Shown here: positions 46,861 to 55,426 of the stretch, piece by piece
Layout: each line of letters begins with the position of its first letter
Numbering within the stretch: the stretch's first letter is position 1
Source of the DNA: Trinickia sp. Y13
GTDB taxonomy: Bacteria; Pseudomonadota; Gammaproteobacteria; Burkholderiales; Burkholderiaceae
Direction of reading: 5' to 3'
Length of the DNA: 64,000 nucleotides
Assembly (NCBI RefSeq): GCF_029522115.1
Contig: NZ_JAKWFK010000005.1
Span: 363,119-427,118, forward strand
Position numbers and translations under genes: made by a program
Notes under the pieces: model-generated
What the model was told of the DNA's origin: nothing
Database searches by the model: none
What the model saw: only the letters and a program-made list of their open reading frames with translations

Positions 46861-47642
46861 ACAAGATAGAGAAGCTGGATCGGATTGCCGTACTGGTCTC
46901 GGTGGGGCGACACCGCGTGAGCGGCGTCTCGTGCTACAGCCGCAACGACGCCGCCGCGCTCGAAATTGCGCGCACGCTGGCGCAAAAGCACGGCGCGCAG
47001 CTAGAGGTGCTGCATGCCGGGGACGCATCGAATTTGGCCTTGACGGATTACTTGGCGTTGGGCGCGCCGCGCATCGACGTGTTGGCTTGCAATGACAACG
47101 ACGACGCGGCGCTGCTGCTGGCGCAGCGCTTGCGGGGCGTTCCCCTCGTCCTGACCGGGACCCGCGCGGAAGGGGCCTACGATACGGGCATGCTTCCTTA
47201 TCGGTTGGCCGAAGCCCTGGGATACGCGCTGGTCGAATCCGCGCTCGATGTTGCCGTTCAACGCGATGGCGTGGCGATCACGCAGTTCCTGCCGAAGGGC
47301 TTTCGTCGCGGCATCGAAGCGTCCCTGCCTGCCGTCGTCGCGGTTCACCCGCAAGCGGCCGTGACGCCTCGCTACGCGTATGCGCGTGCCGCGGACGGCG
47401 CGATCGAGCCGCACCGCGGGTCCGCTTCGCCCGACAGCGATGCGCACGCGTGGCGAATCGCACCGGCGCAGCGCAAGCCGATCAAGCTCGCCGCAGCAGA
47501 AAAGCGCTCCGGGCATGCACGCATGTTGACGGCCACGACGACGGAAAGCCGTGGCGGAAACGTCGTAATTGAGGGGACTTCGGTCGAAAAAGCACAAGTG
47601 ATCCTCAGTTATTTGCGAGAGCATCGACTCGTCGATTATTGA
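46857..47642 (+). CDS. etfB: Electron transfer flavoprotein beta subunit
   Basis: A 261-residue ETF beta-type protein (IAVLVSVGRHRVSGV, LPYRLAEALGYALVESALDV, ARAADGA). It overlaps etfA by four bases, so the two are translated together. Sequence is more divergent than fatty-acid ETF beta subunits, fitting a dedicated partner for DgcAB. In Pseudomonas the same gene order holds. Confidence 0.87.
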   Translation: MNKIEKLDRIAVLVSVGRHRVSGVSCYSRNDAAALEIARTLAQKHGAQLEVLHAGDASNLALTDYLALGAPRIDVLACNDNDDAALLLAQRLRGVPLVLTGTRAEGAYDTGMLPYRLAEALGYALVESALDVAVQRDGVAITQFLPKGFRRGIEASLPAVVAVHPQAAVTPRYAYARAADGAIEPHRGSASPDSDAHAWRIAPAQRKPIKLAAAEKRSGHARMLTATTTESRGGNVVIEGTSVEKAQVILSYLREHRLVDY

Positions 47643-47648
47643 AATCGA

Positions 47649-47664
47649 AAGGCCGTCCGGCCTT
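47649..47664. repeat. Small hairpin between etfB and gbcA
   Basis: AAGGCC (47649-47654) and GGCCTT (47659-47664) pair with a GTCC loop, 7 bases after the etfB stop. It could tune relative expression of the two parts of the operon. No T-run follows. Confidence 0.35.
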
Positions 47665-47723
47665 GAAGACACGAACTTAGCGACAAGCACTTGTACAGCA
47701 AGTCAAAAGCATCCGGAGCAGAC

Positions 47724-48965
47724 ATGACCGTATCCGCAGACATTCGCGCGCTCATCGAACGGCGCAAGAAGGGCTACAGCCTCGAAGCGCCGTTTTACCG
47801 CAGCGAAGAAATTTTCGCGCTCGATATGGAAGCGATTTTCCGCAAGCACTGGATTCATGTAGCGGTCGAACCCGATATTCCCGAGCCTGGCGATTACGTG
47901 ACCGTCGAGCTAGCCGGCGAATCGGTGCTGATCGTGCGTGACGACGACATGTCGATTCGCGCGTTCCACAACGTTTGCCGCCACCGCGGCGCGCGCCTGT
48001 GCAACGAGGAACGCGGCACGGTCGGCAACATCGTGTGTCCCTATCACAGTTGGACCTACAACTTGAGCGGCGCGCTCATGTTCGCCGAGCATATGGGCGA
48101 GAAGTTCGACCGCTGCAAGCACAGCCTGAAGTCGGTCCACGTGGAGAGCGTGGGCGGGCTGATCTTCATTTGCCTCGCACCGGAGCCCCCCACCGATTTT
48201 GCCGTCATGCGCGCGGCGATGGAACCGTACCTGCTCCCCCACGATCTTGCCAACTGCAAGATCGCGGCGCAGGTGGACATCATCGAGGAAGGCAATTGGA
48301 AGCTGACGATGGAAAACAATCGCGAGTGTTATCACTGCGTCGCGAACCATCCCGAGCTGACCATCTCGCTCTATGAATACGGCTTCGGCTACCAGCCCTC
48401 ACCGGCCAACGCCGAGGGTATGGCCGCCTTCGAGCGCACCTGCGTCGAGCGCGCGGCGCAGTGGGAAGCGATGAGCTTGCCTTCGGTCGAAATCGAGCGC
48501 CTGAGCGATGTCACCGGTTTTCGCACGCAGCGCCTGCCGCTCGATCGCAACGGCGAATCGCAAACGCTCGATGCGAAAGTCGCGTCCAAGAAGCTACTCG
48601 GCGAATTCCAGCGCGCCGATCTGGGCGGCCTGTCGTTCTGGACGCAACCGAATTCGTGGCACCACTTCATGAGCGATCACATCGTCAGCTTTTCGGTGAT
48701 CCCGCTCTCAGCCGGTAAGACGCTCGTGCGCACGAAGTGGATGGTGCACAAGGATGCGGTTGAAGGCGTCGATTACGACGTCCCGAATCTGACGGCGGTG
48801 TGGAATGCAACGAACGCACAGGACCGTGCGCTCGTCGAGTTCTCGCATCGCGGCGCGGGCAGCAGCGCCTACGAGCCGGGTCCGTATTCGCCGTTCACGG
48901 AAGGGCTTGTCGAAAAATTCTGCGATTGGTATATCGGCCGCCTCGGCGCGCACGTCGCCGCTTAA
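47724..48965 (+). CDS. gbcA: Glycine betaine demethylase, Rieske oxygenase subunit
   Basis: A 413-residue Rieske non-haem iron oxygenase that turns betaine into dimethylglycine and formaldehyde. The Rieske motif is CRHRGARLC followed by CPYHSWTYN. The mononuclear iron ligands lie in NNRECYHCVANHPE. The start at 47724 has GGAG upstream; a TTG at 47691 is in frame but unlikely. It is 81 bases after etfB and is followed by gbcB. In Pseudomonas gbcA and gbcB are divergent; here they are in line. Confidence 0.94.
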   Translation: MTVSADIRALIERRKKGYSLEAPFYRSEEIFALDMEAIFRKHWIHVAVEPDIPEPGDYVTVELAGESVLIVRDDDMSIRAFHNVCRHRGARLCNEERGTVGNIVCPYHSWTYNLSGALMFAEHMGEKFDRCKHSLKSVHVESVGGLIFICLAPEPPTDFAVMRAAMEPYLLPHDLANCKIAAQVDIIEEGNWKLTMENNRECYHCVANHPELTISLYEYGFGYQPSPANAEGMAAFERTCVERAAQWEAMSLPSVEIERLSDVTGFRTQRLPLDRNGESQTLDAKVASKKLLGEFQRADLGGLSFWTQPNSWHHFMSDHIVSFSVIPLSAGKTLVRTKWMVHKDAVEGVDYDVPNLTAVWNATNAQDRALVEFSHRGAGSSAYEPGPYSPFTEGLVEKFCDWYIGRLGAHVAA

Positions 48966-48998
48966 CGATCGGTCAGTCAGCAAGGGACGAGGCATAGC

Positions 48999-50156
48999 AT
49001 GATGCGAGACGCGCAAACCTTAGAGCCGCATGAAGGACGCCTCACGCGCCCCGCATTCTGGAGCGCGCTCGGCGCGCCTTGGAGCAGCGACGACGAGGAA
49101 ACGCTCGTCTGCTGCCAAGTGCGGCAGGAAACGCACGACGTGAAGAGTTTCTTCTTCATGTCGCGCGAGGGAAGGACATTCTCGTTCGAGCCCGGGCAGT
49201 TCATCACGCTGGAACTGGAAATCGACGGCGAGACGATCAATCGTTGCTATACCATCTCGTCGGCTCCAACCCGCCCGCACACAATTTCCATCACGGTCAA
49301 GCGCGTGCCGGGCGGCAAGGTATCGAATTGGCTGCACGAAAACTTGCGCGCCGGCGATGCCGTGCGGGTGCTCGGGCCAGCCGGCGAATTCACCTGCGCG
49401 CGCCATCGCGCGGGCAAGTATTTGTTCTTGTCCGCTGGCTCTGGCATTACGCCGCTGATGTCGATGAGCCGCTCTCATCACGAGCTCGGCGAAGATCGCG
49501 ATATCGTTTTTATCCATAGCGCGCGCACGCCCGACGACATTATTTTTGCGCGCGAGCTCGATCTCATCGCGTCGAATCAGCAGCATTTCAGAACCTCCTT
49601 TGTGTGCGAGCGCGTGGGTCACCGGACCAATTGGCCTGGCGTCACCGGCTTCTTGACGTTGCCTTTGCTTCGTTTGATCGCTCCCGATTTCATGGAGCGC
49701 GAGATCTTCACGTGTGGTCCGGCGCCTTACATGAAGGCGGTGCGCGACTTGCTCGATGAAGCGGGTTTCGATCGCGCGCGATATCACGAGGAAAGCTTCT
49801 CTTTCGATTCGCTTTCGCCCGCCGAGCAGGCCGCAGCGAGTGAAGGCGCGAGCGCGCCGGTGGAGGGCGAGGCTGCATCGGGCGAGACCCAAGCCCGATA
49901 TGCCGTGACGTTCGCCAAGACCCACCGCGACATCGAATGCGGTGCGCACGAACACGTCCTTGACGCCGCCAAGCGAGCGGGGCTGCGACTGCCGTCGTCA
50001 TGCACGCAGGGCATGTGCGGGACATGCAAGGTCAAACTCGTCTCGGGGCAGGTCGACATGCGCCACAACGGCGGCATCCGTCAGCGCGAGATCGATCAAG
50101 GGATGGTATTGCTTTGCTGCAGCAAACCGCTCAGCGATTTAGTCGTCGACAAATAA
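48999..50156 (+). CDS. gbcB: Glycine betaine demethylase, reductase subunit
   Basis: A 385-residue reductase. The N-terminal ferredoxin-NADP reductase-like module has the flavin motif RCYTISSAPTRP and the NAD region YLFLSAGSGITPLMSM. The C-terminal plant-type 2Fe-2S domain has CTQGMCGTC followed by CC in LLCCSKP. It feeds electrons to GbcA. It starts at 48999 (a second ATG follows at once at 49002). A linker of glycine/alanine residues joins the two domains. Confidence 0.93.
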   Translation: MMRDAQTLEPHEGRLTRPAFWSALGAPWSSDDEETLVCCQVRQETHDVKSFFFMSREGRTFSFEPGQFITLELEIDGETINRCYTISSAPTRPHTISITVKRVPGGKVSNWLHENLRAGDAVRVLGPAGEFTCARHRAGKYLFLSAGSGITPLMSMSRSHHELGEDRDIVFIHSARTPDDIIFARELDLIASNQQHFRTSFVCERVGHRTNWPGVTGFLTLPLLRLIAPDFMEREIFTCGPAPYMKAVRDLLDEAGFDRARYHEESFSFDSLSPAEQAAASEGASAPVEGEAASGETQARYAVTFAKTHRDIECGAHEHVLDAAKRAGLRLPSSCTQGMCGTCKVKLVSGQVDMRHNGGIRQREIDQGMVLLCCSKPLSDLVVDK

Positions 50157-50187
50157 CGGCATCCGGCGGTCGCTTCCGTGCAAACGC

Positions 50188-50199
50188 GTGTCGGAAAAT
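50188..50199 (+). promoter_or_regulatory. GTGTCG half-site upstream of the binding-protein gene
   Basis: GTGTCGGAAAAT at 50188-50199 matches the glyA first half-site GTGTCGGAAAAG at 11 of 12 bases, and the match extends to GCA just after. A good second half-site at 21 bp is not seen; GACGATTTTTG at 50209 is a weak candidate. The site is 80 bases before the gene, so a second promoter may start inside the operon. Confidence 0.45.
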
Positions 50200-50279
50200 G
50201 CAGTCACCGACGATTTTTGGCTATTCAATCTAAAGCTTGTATCACCCGCGCCGCGGATGGACGACCAGGAGAGACCACT

Positions 50280-51143
50280 ATGAATCTGCTTAAACAGTTG
50301 CTGCTGAGCGCCGCGTTAGGCGCGGCGCTCGCAAGTGCGGCGCCGGCGTTTGCCGATGGCAAGCCGACGATCAAGATCGGTTACGTCGAAGGATGGGACG
50401 ATAGCGTGGCGACGTCCAACGTCGCGGCGCAAGTCATCGAAACGAAGCTCGGCTACCCGGTCAAGCTCGTGCCGGTGGCGGCCGGCGTGATGTGGGGCGG
50501 GGTGGCGCGCGGCGATCTCGACGCCACGCTGTCGGCTTGGCTGCCGGCCACGCACGCGGCGTATTGGGAGCAATACAAATCGAAGGTCGAGGACCTCGGC
50601 GCCAACTTCACCGATGCCAAGATCGGGTTGGTCGTGCCCATGGACGTCAAGGCGACGACGATCGCCGATCTCGAGGCGCAAAAGAGCGAATTCAGCGGGC
50701 GGATCGTCGGTATCGATGCAGGCGCTGGCGTGATGAAGAAGGCTGACGATGCGATCAAGGCATACAACCTCAGCTATCAATTGATGCCGAGCTCGGGCAG
50801 CGCGATGACGGCCGAGTTGGCGCGCGATATTCATGCGAACAAGCCGATCGTGGTAACGGGCTGGGCGCCGCACTGGATGTTCGCCAAATGGAAACTCAAG
50901 TTCCTCGAAGATCCGAAGAAGGTATTCGGCGGTTCCGAGCACGTCGACAACGTGATCAACCCCGAGCTCGACAAGAAGGCGCCGCAGGTGGTCGAGTTCT
51001 TGAAGAAGTTCCAATGGAAGCCGGGCGAGATCGACGGTGTGATGCTTGCGGCGCAGAACGGCACGAAGCCGCAGGACGCGGCCAAGGCATGGGTGTCGGC
51101 TCACCCCGATCGCGTGGCCAGCTGGGTCGCGGACGTCAAGTAG
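50280..51143 (+). CDS. Glycine betaine-type ABC substrate-binding protein, orphan
   Basis: A 287-residue periplasmic binding protein with a clear signal peptide (LLLSAALGAALASAAPAFA). The fold is OpuAC/ProX: IKIGYVEGWDDSVATSNV, GDLDATLSAWLPATHAAYWEQY, VVTGWAPHWMFAKWKLKFL. Tryptophans in these segments fit an aromatic box for trimethylammonium. No ATPase or permease is encoded beside it, so it probably works with ChoVW. In Pseudomonas several such binding proteins share one core. Placement after gbcB suggests betaine as ligand. AGGAGAG precedes the ATG. Confidence 0.85.
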   Translation: MNLLKQLLLSAALGAALASAAPAFADGKPTIKIGYVEGWDDSVATSNVAAQVIETKLGYPVKLVPVAAGVMWGGVARGDLDATLSAWLPATHAAYWEQYKSKVEDLGANFTDAKIGLVVPMDVKATTIADLEAQKSEFSGRIVGIDAGAGVMKKADDAIKAYNLSYQLMPSSGSAMTAELARDIHANKPIVVTGWAPHWMFAKWKLKFLEDPKKVFGGSEHVDNVINPELDKKAPQVVEFLKKFQWKPGEIDGVMLAAQNGTKPQDAAKAWVSAHPDRVASWVADVK

Positions 51144-51167
51144 CGCGAAGTATCGAGTGTCCCTGCG

Positions 51168-51210
51168 CGGGGCGCGTGGCCTGAAGGAAAGGCCACTGCG
51201 CCCCGTTTTT
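51168..51210 (+). terminator. Rho-independent terminator of the betaine operon
   Basis: A 15-base left arm (51168-51182) pairs with 51190-51205, with one bulged T, across a 7-base loop (GAAGGAA), and five T follow (51206-51210). It lies 24 bases after the last gene of the glyA operon and is the strongest terminator seen in the window. Confidence 0.85.
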
Positions 51211-51297
51211 CTTGATAGTGGGAGTTCGATTCGACGGTTCGGTGTAAGGTCTGCGGTGCTTCGTCGCGCTGTTGGGCTTCAGATTGATACCCCCTCG

Positions 51298-51744
51298 TTA
51301 CCTGACTATCGTGAAAATAGATTTATCACTACTATTCGATATGGCGCCTACGCATTCTCCGATTCGTTGAAAGGAAAGTAGCGCCAAGTTGGATGTTCCG
51401 ATTTTGAATCGATCGGGTCCTACCTCGGAATAATTAAATGTCAATTGCTGCTTTTGTGTCGCATCGAGATTTTCCCACGCTATGGATGATAGAATTGGCG
51501 ACAGGCTGATTGCAGCAATGGACCCGTTGGATGCGGTCGTCCATTGCAAATAGTGGGAAGGGGTCAGTGATACGATGTAGCACTTGCTGTTATCGAGAAT
51601 GGGGTTGATGGAAAAAAAGGCCGTGGCTTCCCCCGACAACACCATGGTGGTTTGTGGCAACGAATCATCGATGATTCCGCTGAAGTCATTGGACCAATAC
51701 ATGTTATTGTTCGCCCGAACCAAGCAGCCAGAATATCCAGTCAT
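51298..51744 (-). CDS. Orphan low-GC hypothetical protein
   Basis: A 148-residue protein I do not recognise. It starts MTGYSGCLVRANNNMYWSND and has short, beta-prone segments (TTMVLSGEATAFF, CYIVSLTPSHYLQWTTAS, LTFNYSEVGPDRFKIG), somewhat like a beta-trefoil or lectin-type fold; this is a guess. The 100 bases at 51301-51400 are about 45% GC by count, well below the window, which suggests transfer. GGAGGT lies only 2 bases before the ATG, so a later start (residue 15) is possible. No signal peptide is seen. Confidence 0.55.
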   Translation of the reverse strand: MTGYSGCLVRANNNMYWSNDFSGIIDDSLPQTTMVLSGEATAFFSINPILDNSKCYIVSLTPSHYLQWTTASNGSIAAISLSPILSSIAWENLDATQKQQLTFNYSEVGPDRFKIGTSNLALLSFQRIGECVGAISNSSDKSIFTIVR

Positions 51745-52081
51745 ACGACCTCCGTTTGAAGTTTGCCACGAGATTGGTAGGCGAATGATAGGTGGCGCTG
51801 CATCGCGTTGTCATTGGTTTTATCGAAATCTACGTTTTATCGATGAGTGATGCTTGGTAGTTTTTTGAATATTGGGATTTTGCGAAGATCCGTGATCGAG
51901 AAGGCGGCTATTGAACGGGCGAAAACGCGCCCATGCGAGCGCGCGCTTGTCCTTTTTCCGAATTTCGACGGCTCTACGTGAGAATGGGAGCGACCAGCGC
52001 TTCCATATCCGGCGACAAGGAAAATACCCCCTTATAGCGTCTGCGGATAGAAAGTCTGCTATGGGGAAACACCGAGTGTGA
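51745..52081. other. Intergenic, AT-rich, no gene seen
   Basis: The 337 bases between the orphan gene start and the purU end are richer in A and T than average at the left. I saw no reading frame with family features and no repeat. Confidence 0.45.
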
Positions 52082-52960
52082 TTACTGCAAAACGACCGTC
52101 CGCTCGCCGTTGATGAACACGCGCCGTTCGATGAACGCCTTCACCGCCCGGGCAAGCGTGATGCACTCCACGTCACGCCCGACAGCCAATAAACGCTCCG
52201 GGCTATGCGAATGATCGACGCGCTCGACCACTTGCTCGATGATCGGGCCTTCGTCCAAGTCGTCCGTCACGAAATGCGCCGTTGCGCCGATCAGCTTCAC
52301 GCCGCGCGCGTGCGCTTGATGATAAGGCTTGGCGCCCTTGAAACCAGGCAGAAACGAGTGATGGATATTGATCGCGCGGCCCGCCAACGTGCGGCTCGTC
52401 GCTTCCGACAGAATCTGCATATATCGCGCAAGCACCATCAGCTCGGCGCCCGTCGTGTCGAATAGATCGAGTAGCCGCGCTTCCTGCCGCGCCTTGGTGT
52501 CGGCGGTCAACGGCAAATAGTGAAAGGGCAACTCGTGCTGAACGGCCATCGGCTCGAGCGTCGTATGATTCGACGCAATGCCGACGATGTCCATCTTCAA
52601 TTCGCCCATGCGCCAGCGGAACAGCAAATCGGCCAGACAGTGCTCGAGTTTCGACACCATCAGCAACACTTTGGGCCGCACATTCGCATCGTGAATCGCC
52701 CACGTCATATCGAACGATGCGGCGGTCGGCGTGAATTCGGCTTTGAGCGCGTTCAGATTCAGCGGCGCGTCGTCTCCGCGCGCGCCATGAAAGACGCAGC
52801 GCATGAAGAAGCGCTCGCTGAGATCGTCGTCGAAAACGGACAATTCGTCGATATAGCCGCCGTGTTTGTCGAGCAGCGCGACAACGGCCGCGACTTGACC
52901 CGCTGCGCTCGGGCAAGCAAGCGTCAAGATGAATTGATGAGAACGGTCAGGTGTGGACAT
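52082..52960 (-). CDS. purU: Formyltetrahydrofolate deformylase
   Basis: A 292-residue enzyme that splits 10-formyl-THF into formate and THF. An N-terminal ACT domain (residues 5-90; FILTLACPSAAGQVAAVVALLDKHGGYIDELSVFDD in part) precedes the formyltransferase fold. Catalytic residues lie in INIHHSFLPGFKGAKPYHQA and ATAHFVTDDLDEGPI. Demethylation of sarcosine loads THF with one-carbon units, so PurU frees the carrier. It lies near the betaine operon, on the opposite strand. The start at 52960 fits the family; a frame to 52981 is possible. Confidence 0.94.
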   Translation of the reverse strand: MSTPDRSHQFILTLACPSAAGQVAAVVALLDKHGGYIDELSVFDDDLSERFFMRCVFHGARGDDAPLNLNALKAEFTPTAASFDMTWAIHDANVRPKVLLMVSKLEHCLADLLFRWRMGELKMDIVGIASNHTTLEPMAVQHELPFHYLPLTADTKARQEARLLDLFDTTGAELMVLARYMQILSEATSRTLAGRAINIHHSFLPGFKGAKPYHQAHARGVKLIGATAHFVTDDLDEGPIIEQVVERVDHSHSPERLLAVGRDVECITLARAVKAFIERRVFINGERTVVLQ

Positions 52961-53092
52961 AGGAATAGCCCTGGTCTCCATGAGAAAGCGCGCGCGATAC
53001 GCGTATGCGTCCCTTCGCGCCGCATGTACCAGTAGAGCAGGGCGCGGTTCGCGCCGATAGAACCGAATCGCCGTGGCAATGGTATCCGGGCG

Positions 53093-54655
53093 TCAGTGCG
53101 CGTTCGACGGCAGTTGGAAGCGGGACACCGCTTCGCCCAGGCGCCGGCTTTGATCTTCAAGCGAAACCGCGGTCGCCGACACCTCCTCGGCCAATGCCGC
53201 ATTGCGTTGCATCGCTTGCTCCATGTGGGACACCGACGCATTGACTTGCTCGATGCCGATCGACTGCTGCTCCGAGGCGAGACTGATTTCGGCGATGATC
53301 GTGCGCACGCGATCCACGGCGTCGGCGAGTTCGGTCATCGTCGCACCGGCCTCGCCGACGAGCGCACTGCCGCTGTCCACGCGCAGCGTCGAATCGCCGA
53401 TCAGGGTTTTGATTTCCTTCGCGGCCGCCGCGGAGCGCTGCGCCAGGTTGCGCACTTCCGAGGCAACGACGGCGAAGCCGCGTCCGTTTTCTCCCGCGCG
53501 CGCCGCTTCTACCGCCGCGTTCAGCGCGAGAATGTTCGTTTGAAACGCGATGCCCTCGATCACGCCGACGATACCGGCGATCTGCGTCGAACTGGCCGAA
53601 ATCGCATCCATCGTTGAGACGACGCGCGTCATGGCATCGCCGCCCTTGACGGCGATTTCGGCGGCGTTGCCCGCGTAGGCGCGCGCGTTGCGCGCATTGT
53701 CGGCCGTTTGACGCACGGTGGCGGTCAATTGCTCGATGCTGGCCGCGGCTTGTTCCAGCGATGCCGCTTGCTCTTCGGTGCGATCGGACAACTCCATGTT
53801 GCCGTGCGCGATCGTGCGCACGTCGCCTGCAATCGCTTCGGCGCCCGCCCGCACTTGCCCCACCGTTTGTGCCAATCCAGCCTGCATTTGACCGAGGCGC
53901 GCGAGCAAATGCCCCATTTCGTTGGCGCGTTCGACAACGACACCGCGCGTCAAATCGCCTTGTGCAATCCGGTCGAAGTGTTCGACGGCCGAATTGACCG
54001 GCGTAACGATGGCGCGGGCGAGCCTGCGTTGCATGAGCAACCCGAGTATCAGCGCGATCGCGGCGGCTGCGCCAAGCACCCACAACGCGCGATGAAAACG
54101 CGCATCGGCTTGCTCGAAGCGCGATTTCTCTCGAGTCAATTGCACGTCTTCCAATGCGGTCATCGCGTCTTGGTAGTCTGCGAACAACGCGGGCGACGCT
54201 TCTCGCTGCGTCGAAAGGAAATCGACCATGTCGTCGCTGTCCAATTGCGACAGCGCCTTTTGCAATGTCTGAGCCAATAGGGTTTGGCGGCGCGCGAGAA
54301 GCGTTTCGAGCGCCTTTTGCTCGGCCGCATCGGGCGCATGCCCGTGCTGGTAGGCGGCAAGTTCATCATTGCTTTGCGCGAGCAATTGATGGAGGCGGGC
54401 AATCTGCTTTTGCGCAGGCTGGCCCGCGCTGATCAATTGTTCGACTTCGCTCAGGCCACCGCGCAACACGAGCAGCCGTTCGGAACTCGTCTTCAAGTGC
54501 AGCAGCGAGGCCGTATCGTCGCGATACATGGCGGCAAGGTCTGCTCGACCAGCGTAGAGCAGGACGAGCGCGCCCCCGATGACGAGCATCAGCAACGCCG
54601 TGTAGCCGGCTATGGTGGCGGCAAGGCCGCCTCGAATCGAGAGTGATTTGAACAT
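53093..54655 (-). CDS. Methyl-accepting chemotaxis protein
   Basis: A 520-residue chemoreceptor. One transmembrane helix (residues 11-34) precedes a helical periplasmic domain (about 35-190; Tar-like four-helix), then a second helix ([18 protein letters not shown]). HAMP (about 215-265) and the signalling domain follow, with the tip [33 protein letters not shown] (shown in part). No CheR-binding pentapeptide is present at the C-terminus (ends LPSNAH). The ligand is unknown. The start at 54655 is where the first helix begins; a frame to 54745 is not supported. Confidence 0.92.
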   Translation of the reverse strand: MFKSLSIRGGLAATIAGYTALLMLVIGGALVLLYAGRADLAAMYRDDTASLLHLKTSSERLLVLRGGLSEVEQLISAGQPAQKQIARLHQLLAQSNDELAAYQHGHAPDAAEQKALETLLARRQTLLAQTLQKALSQLDSDDMVDFLSTQREASPALFADYQDAMTALEDVQLTREKSRFEQADARFHRALWVLGAAAAIALILGLLMQRRLARAIVTPVNSAVEHFDRIAQGDLTRGVVVERANEMGHLLARLGQMQAGLAQTVGQVRAGAEAIAGDVRTIAHGNMELSDRTEEQAASLEQAAASIEQLTATVRQTADNARNARAYAGNAAEIAVKGGDAMTRVVSTMDAISASSTQIAGIVGVIEGIAFQTNILALNAAVEAARAGENGRGFAVVASEVRNLAQRSAAAAKEIKTLIGDSTLRVDSGSALVGEAGATMTELADAVDRVRTIIAEISLASEQQSIGIEQVNASVSHMEQAMQRNAALAEEVSATAVSLEDQSRRLGEAVSRFQLPSNAH

Positions 54656-54924
54656 GGCGATACTCGCGTGCGGGCGTTCAGGAAAGCGCAAGGAACAGCG
54701 CCTACCGCAGGAATATCGGCAGCCCCGCTGCTCGCCTATTGTCAATAGGCGACAGCGGCATGATCAATTACGACAACGACGCGAGGCGAATGCGCCCTAA
54801 AAGTGCAAGGGAGACGATGGCGAGCGGGGTAAACGCCCGATCGCCTAGTGCAAAAATCCGTTTTAAATCGACGATTACTGTCAACTACTGAAAACAGTAG
54901 GGCGTGCTGTCAGAACAATTAGAA

Positions 54925-55209
54925 TCAATCCTCGACCGTGGCGAGAAATGCCTCGACCGAGATCATTGCACCCGCGTTCGCCGGCGCCGGACGTTCGGCT
55001 GGGCGAAACACGGCATCGCCTCGGCGAATCGCCCGGCGCGAAACCACGCACGTCCCCGACGAATTCGCCGAGCGCCGCCGCCACCGCTGTTCACCGTAGT
55101 GGCAGCGGCCCGGCTCGACCCAGCGGATGATCAGTGTGGTATCGGATTGTTCGAGTATTTCGATTTGGACGCGGCTAGCGTCTATGGCGCAAGACTTTTT
55201 TGTCCTCAT
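54925..55209 (-). CDS. DUF3331 protein
   Basis: A small basic protein of about 94 residues with the DUF3331 pattern: TTLIIRWVEPGRCHYGEQRW, CVVSRRAIRRGDAVFRP and the ending GAMI. The family is mainly in Burkholderiaceae and unknown in function; conserved cysteines and a basic centre suggest binding of nucleic acid or metal, but this is a guess. The ATG at 55209 is favoured; 55224 is an alternative. It stands alone. Confidence 0.8.
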   Translation of the reverse strand: MRTKKSCAIDASRVQIEILEQSDTTLIIRWVEPGRCHYGEQRWRRRSANSSGTCVVSRRAIRRGDAVFRPAERPAPANAGAMISVEAFLATVED

Positions 55210-55426
55210 AGCGGCTCCTGGCATCGAGCTCCCTAAATGTATTCGGGTCCGAGCTCAACCGCTATCGTTAGATCCGTAGAAACACCATTCTTAAAATGGA
55301 AACAATCGAACCGCCGTTGCGCTAATTTGCACACTTTTATGCACACGATATTGCACGGCGTTGCTTTACGACAACTAATGCGCCGGCCGCCGGTATTGGG
55401 CGCGACGGACGGCGGCATTCGTTCGA

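Noticed and set aside
47667..47686. Reverse-strand GTGTCT and TTGTCG before gbcA as a GbdR site
   Set aside because: The two cores are 14 bp apart, not 21, and lie in the wrong orientation for gbcA.
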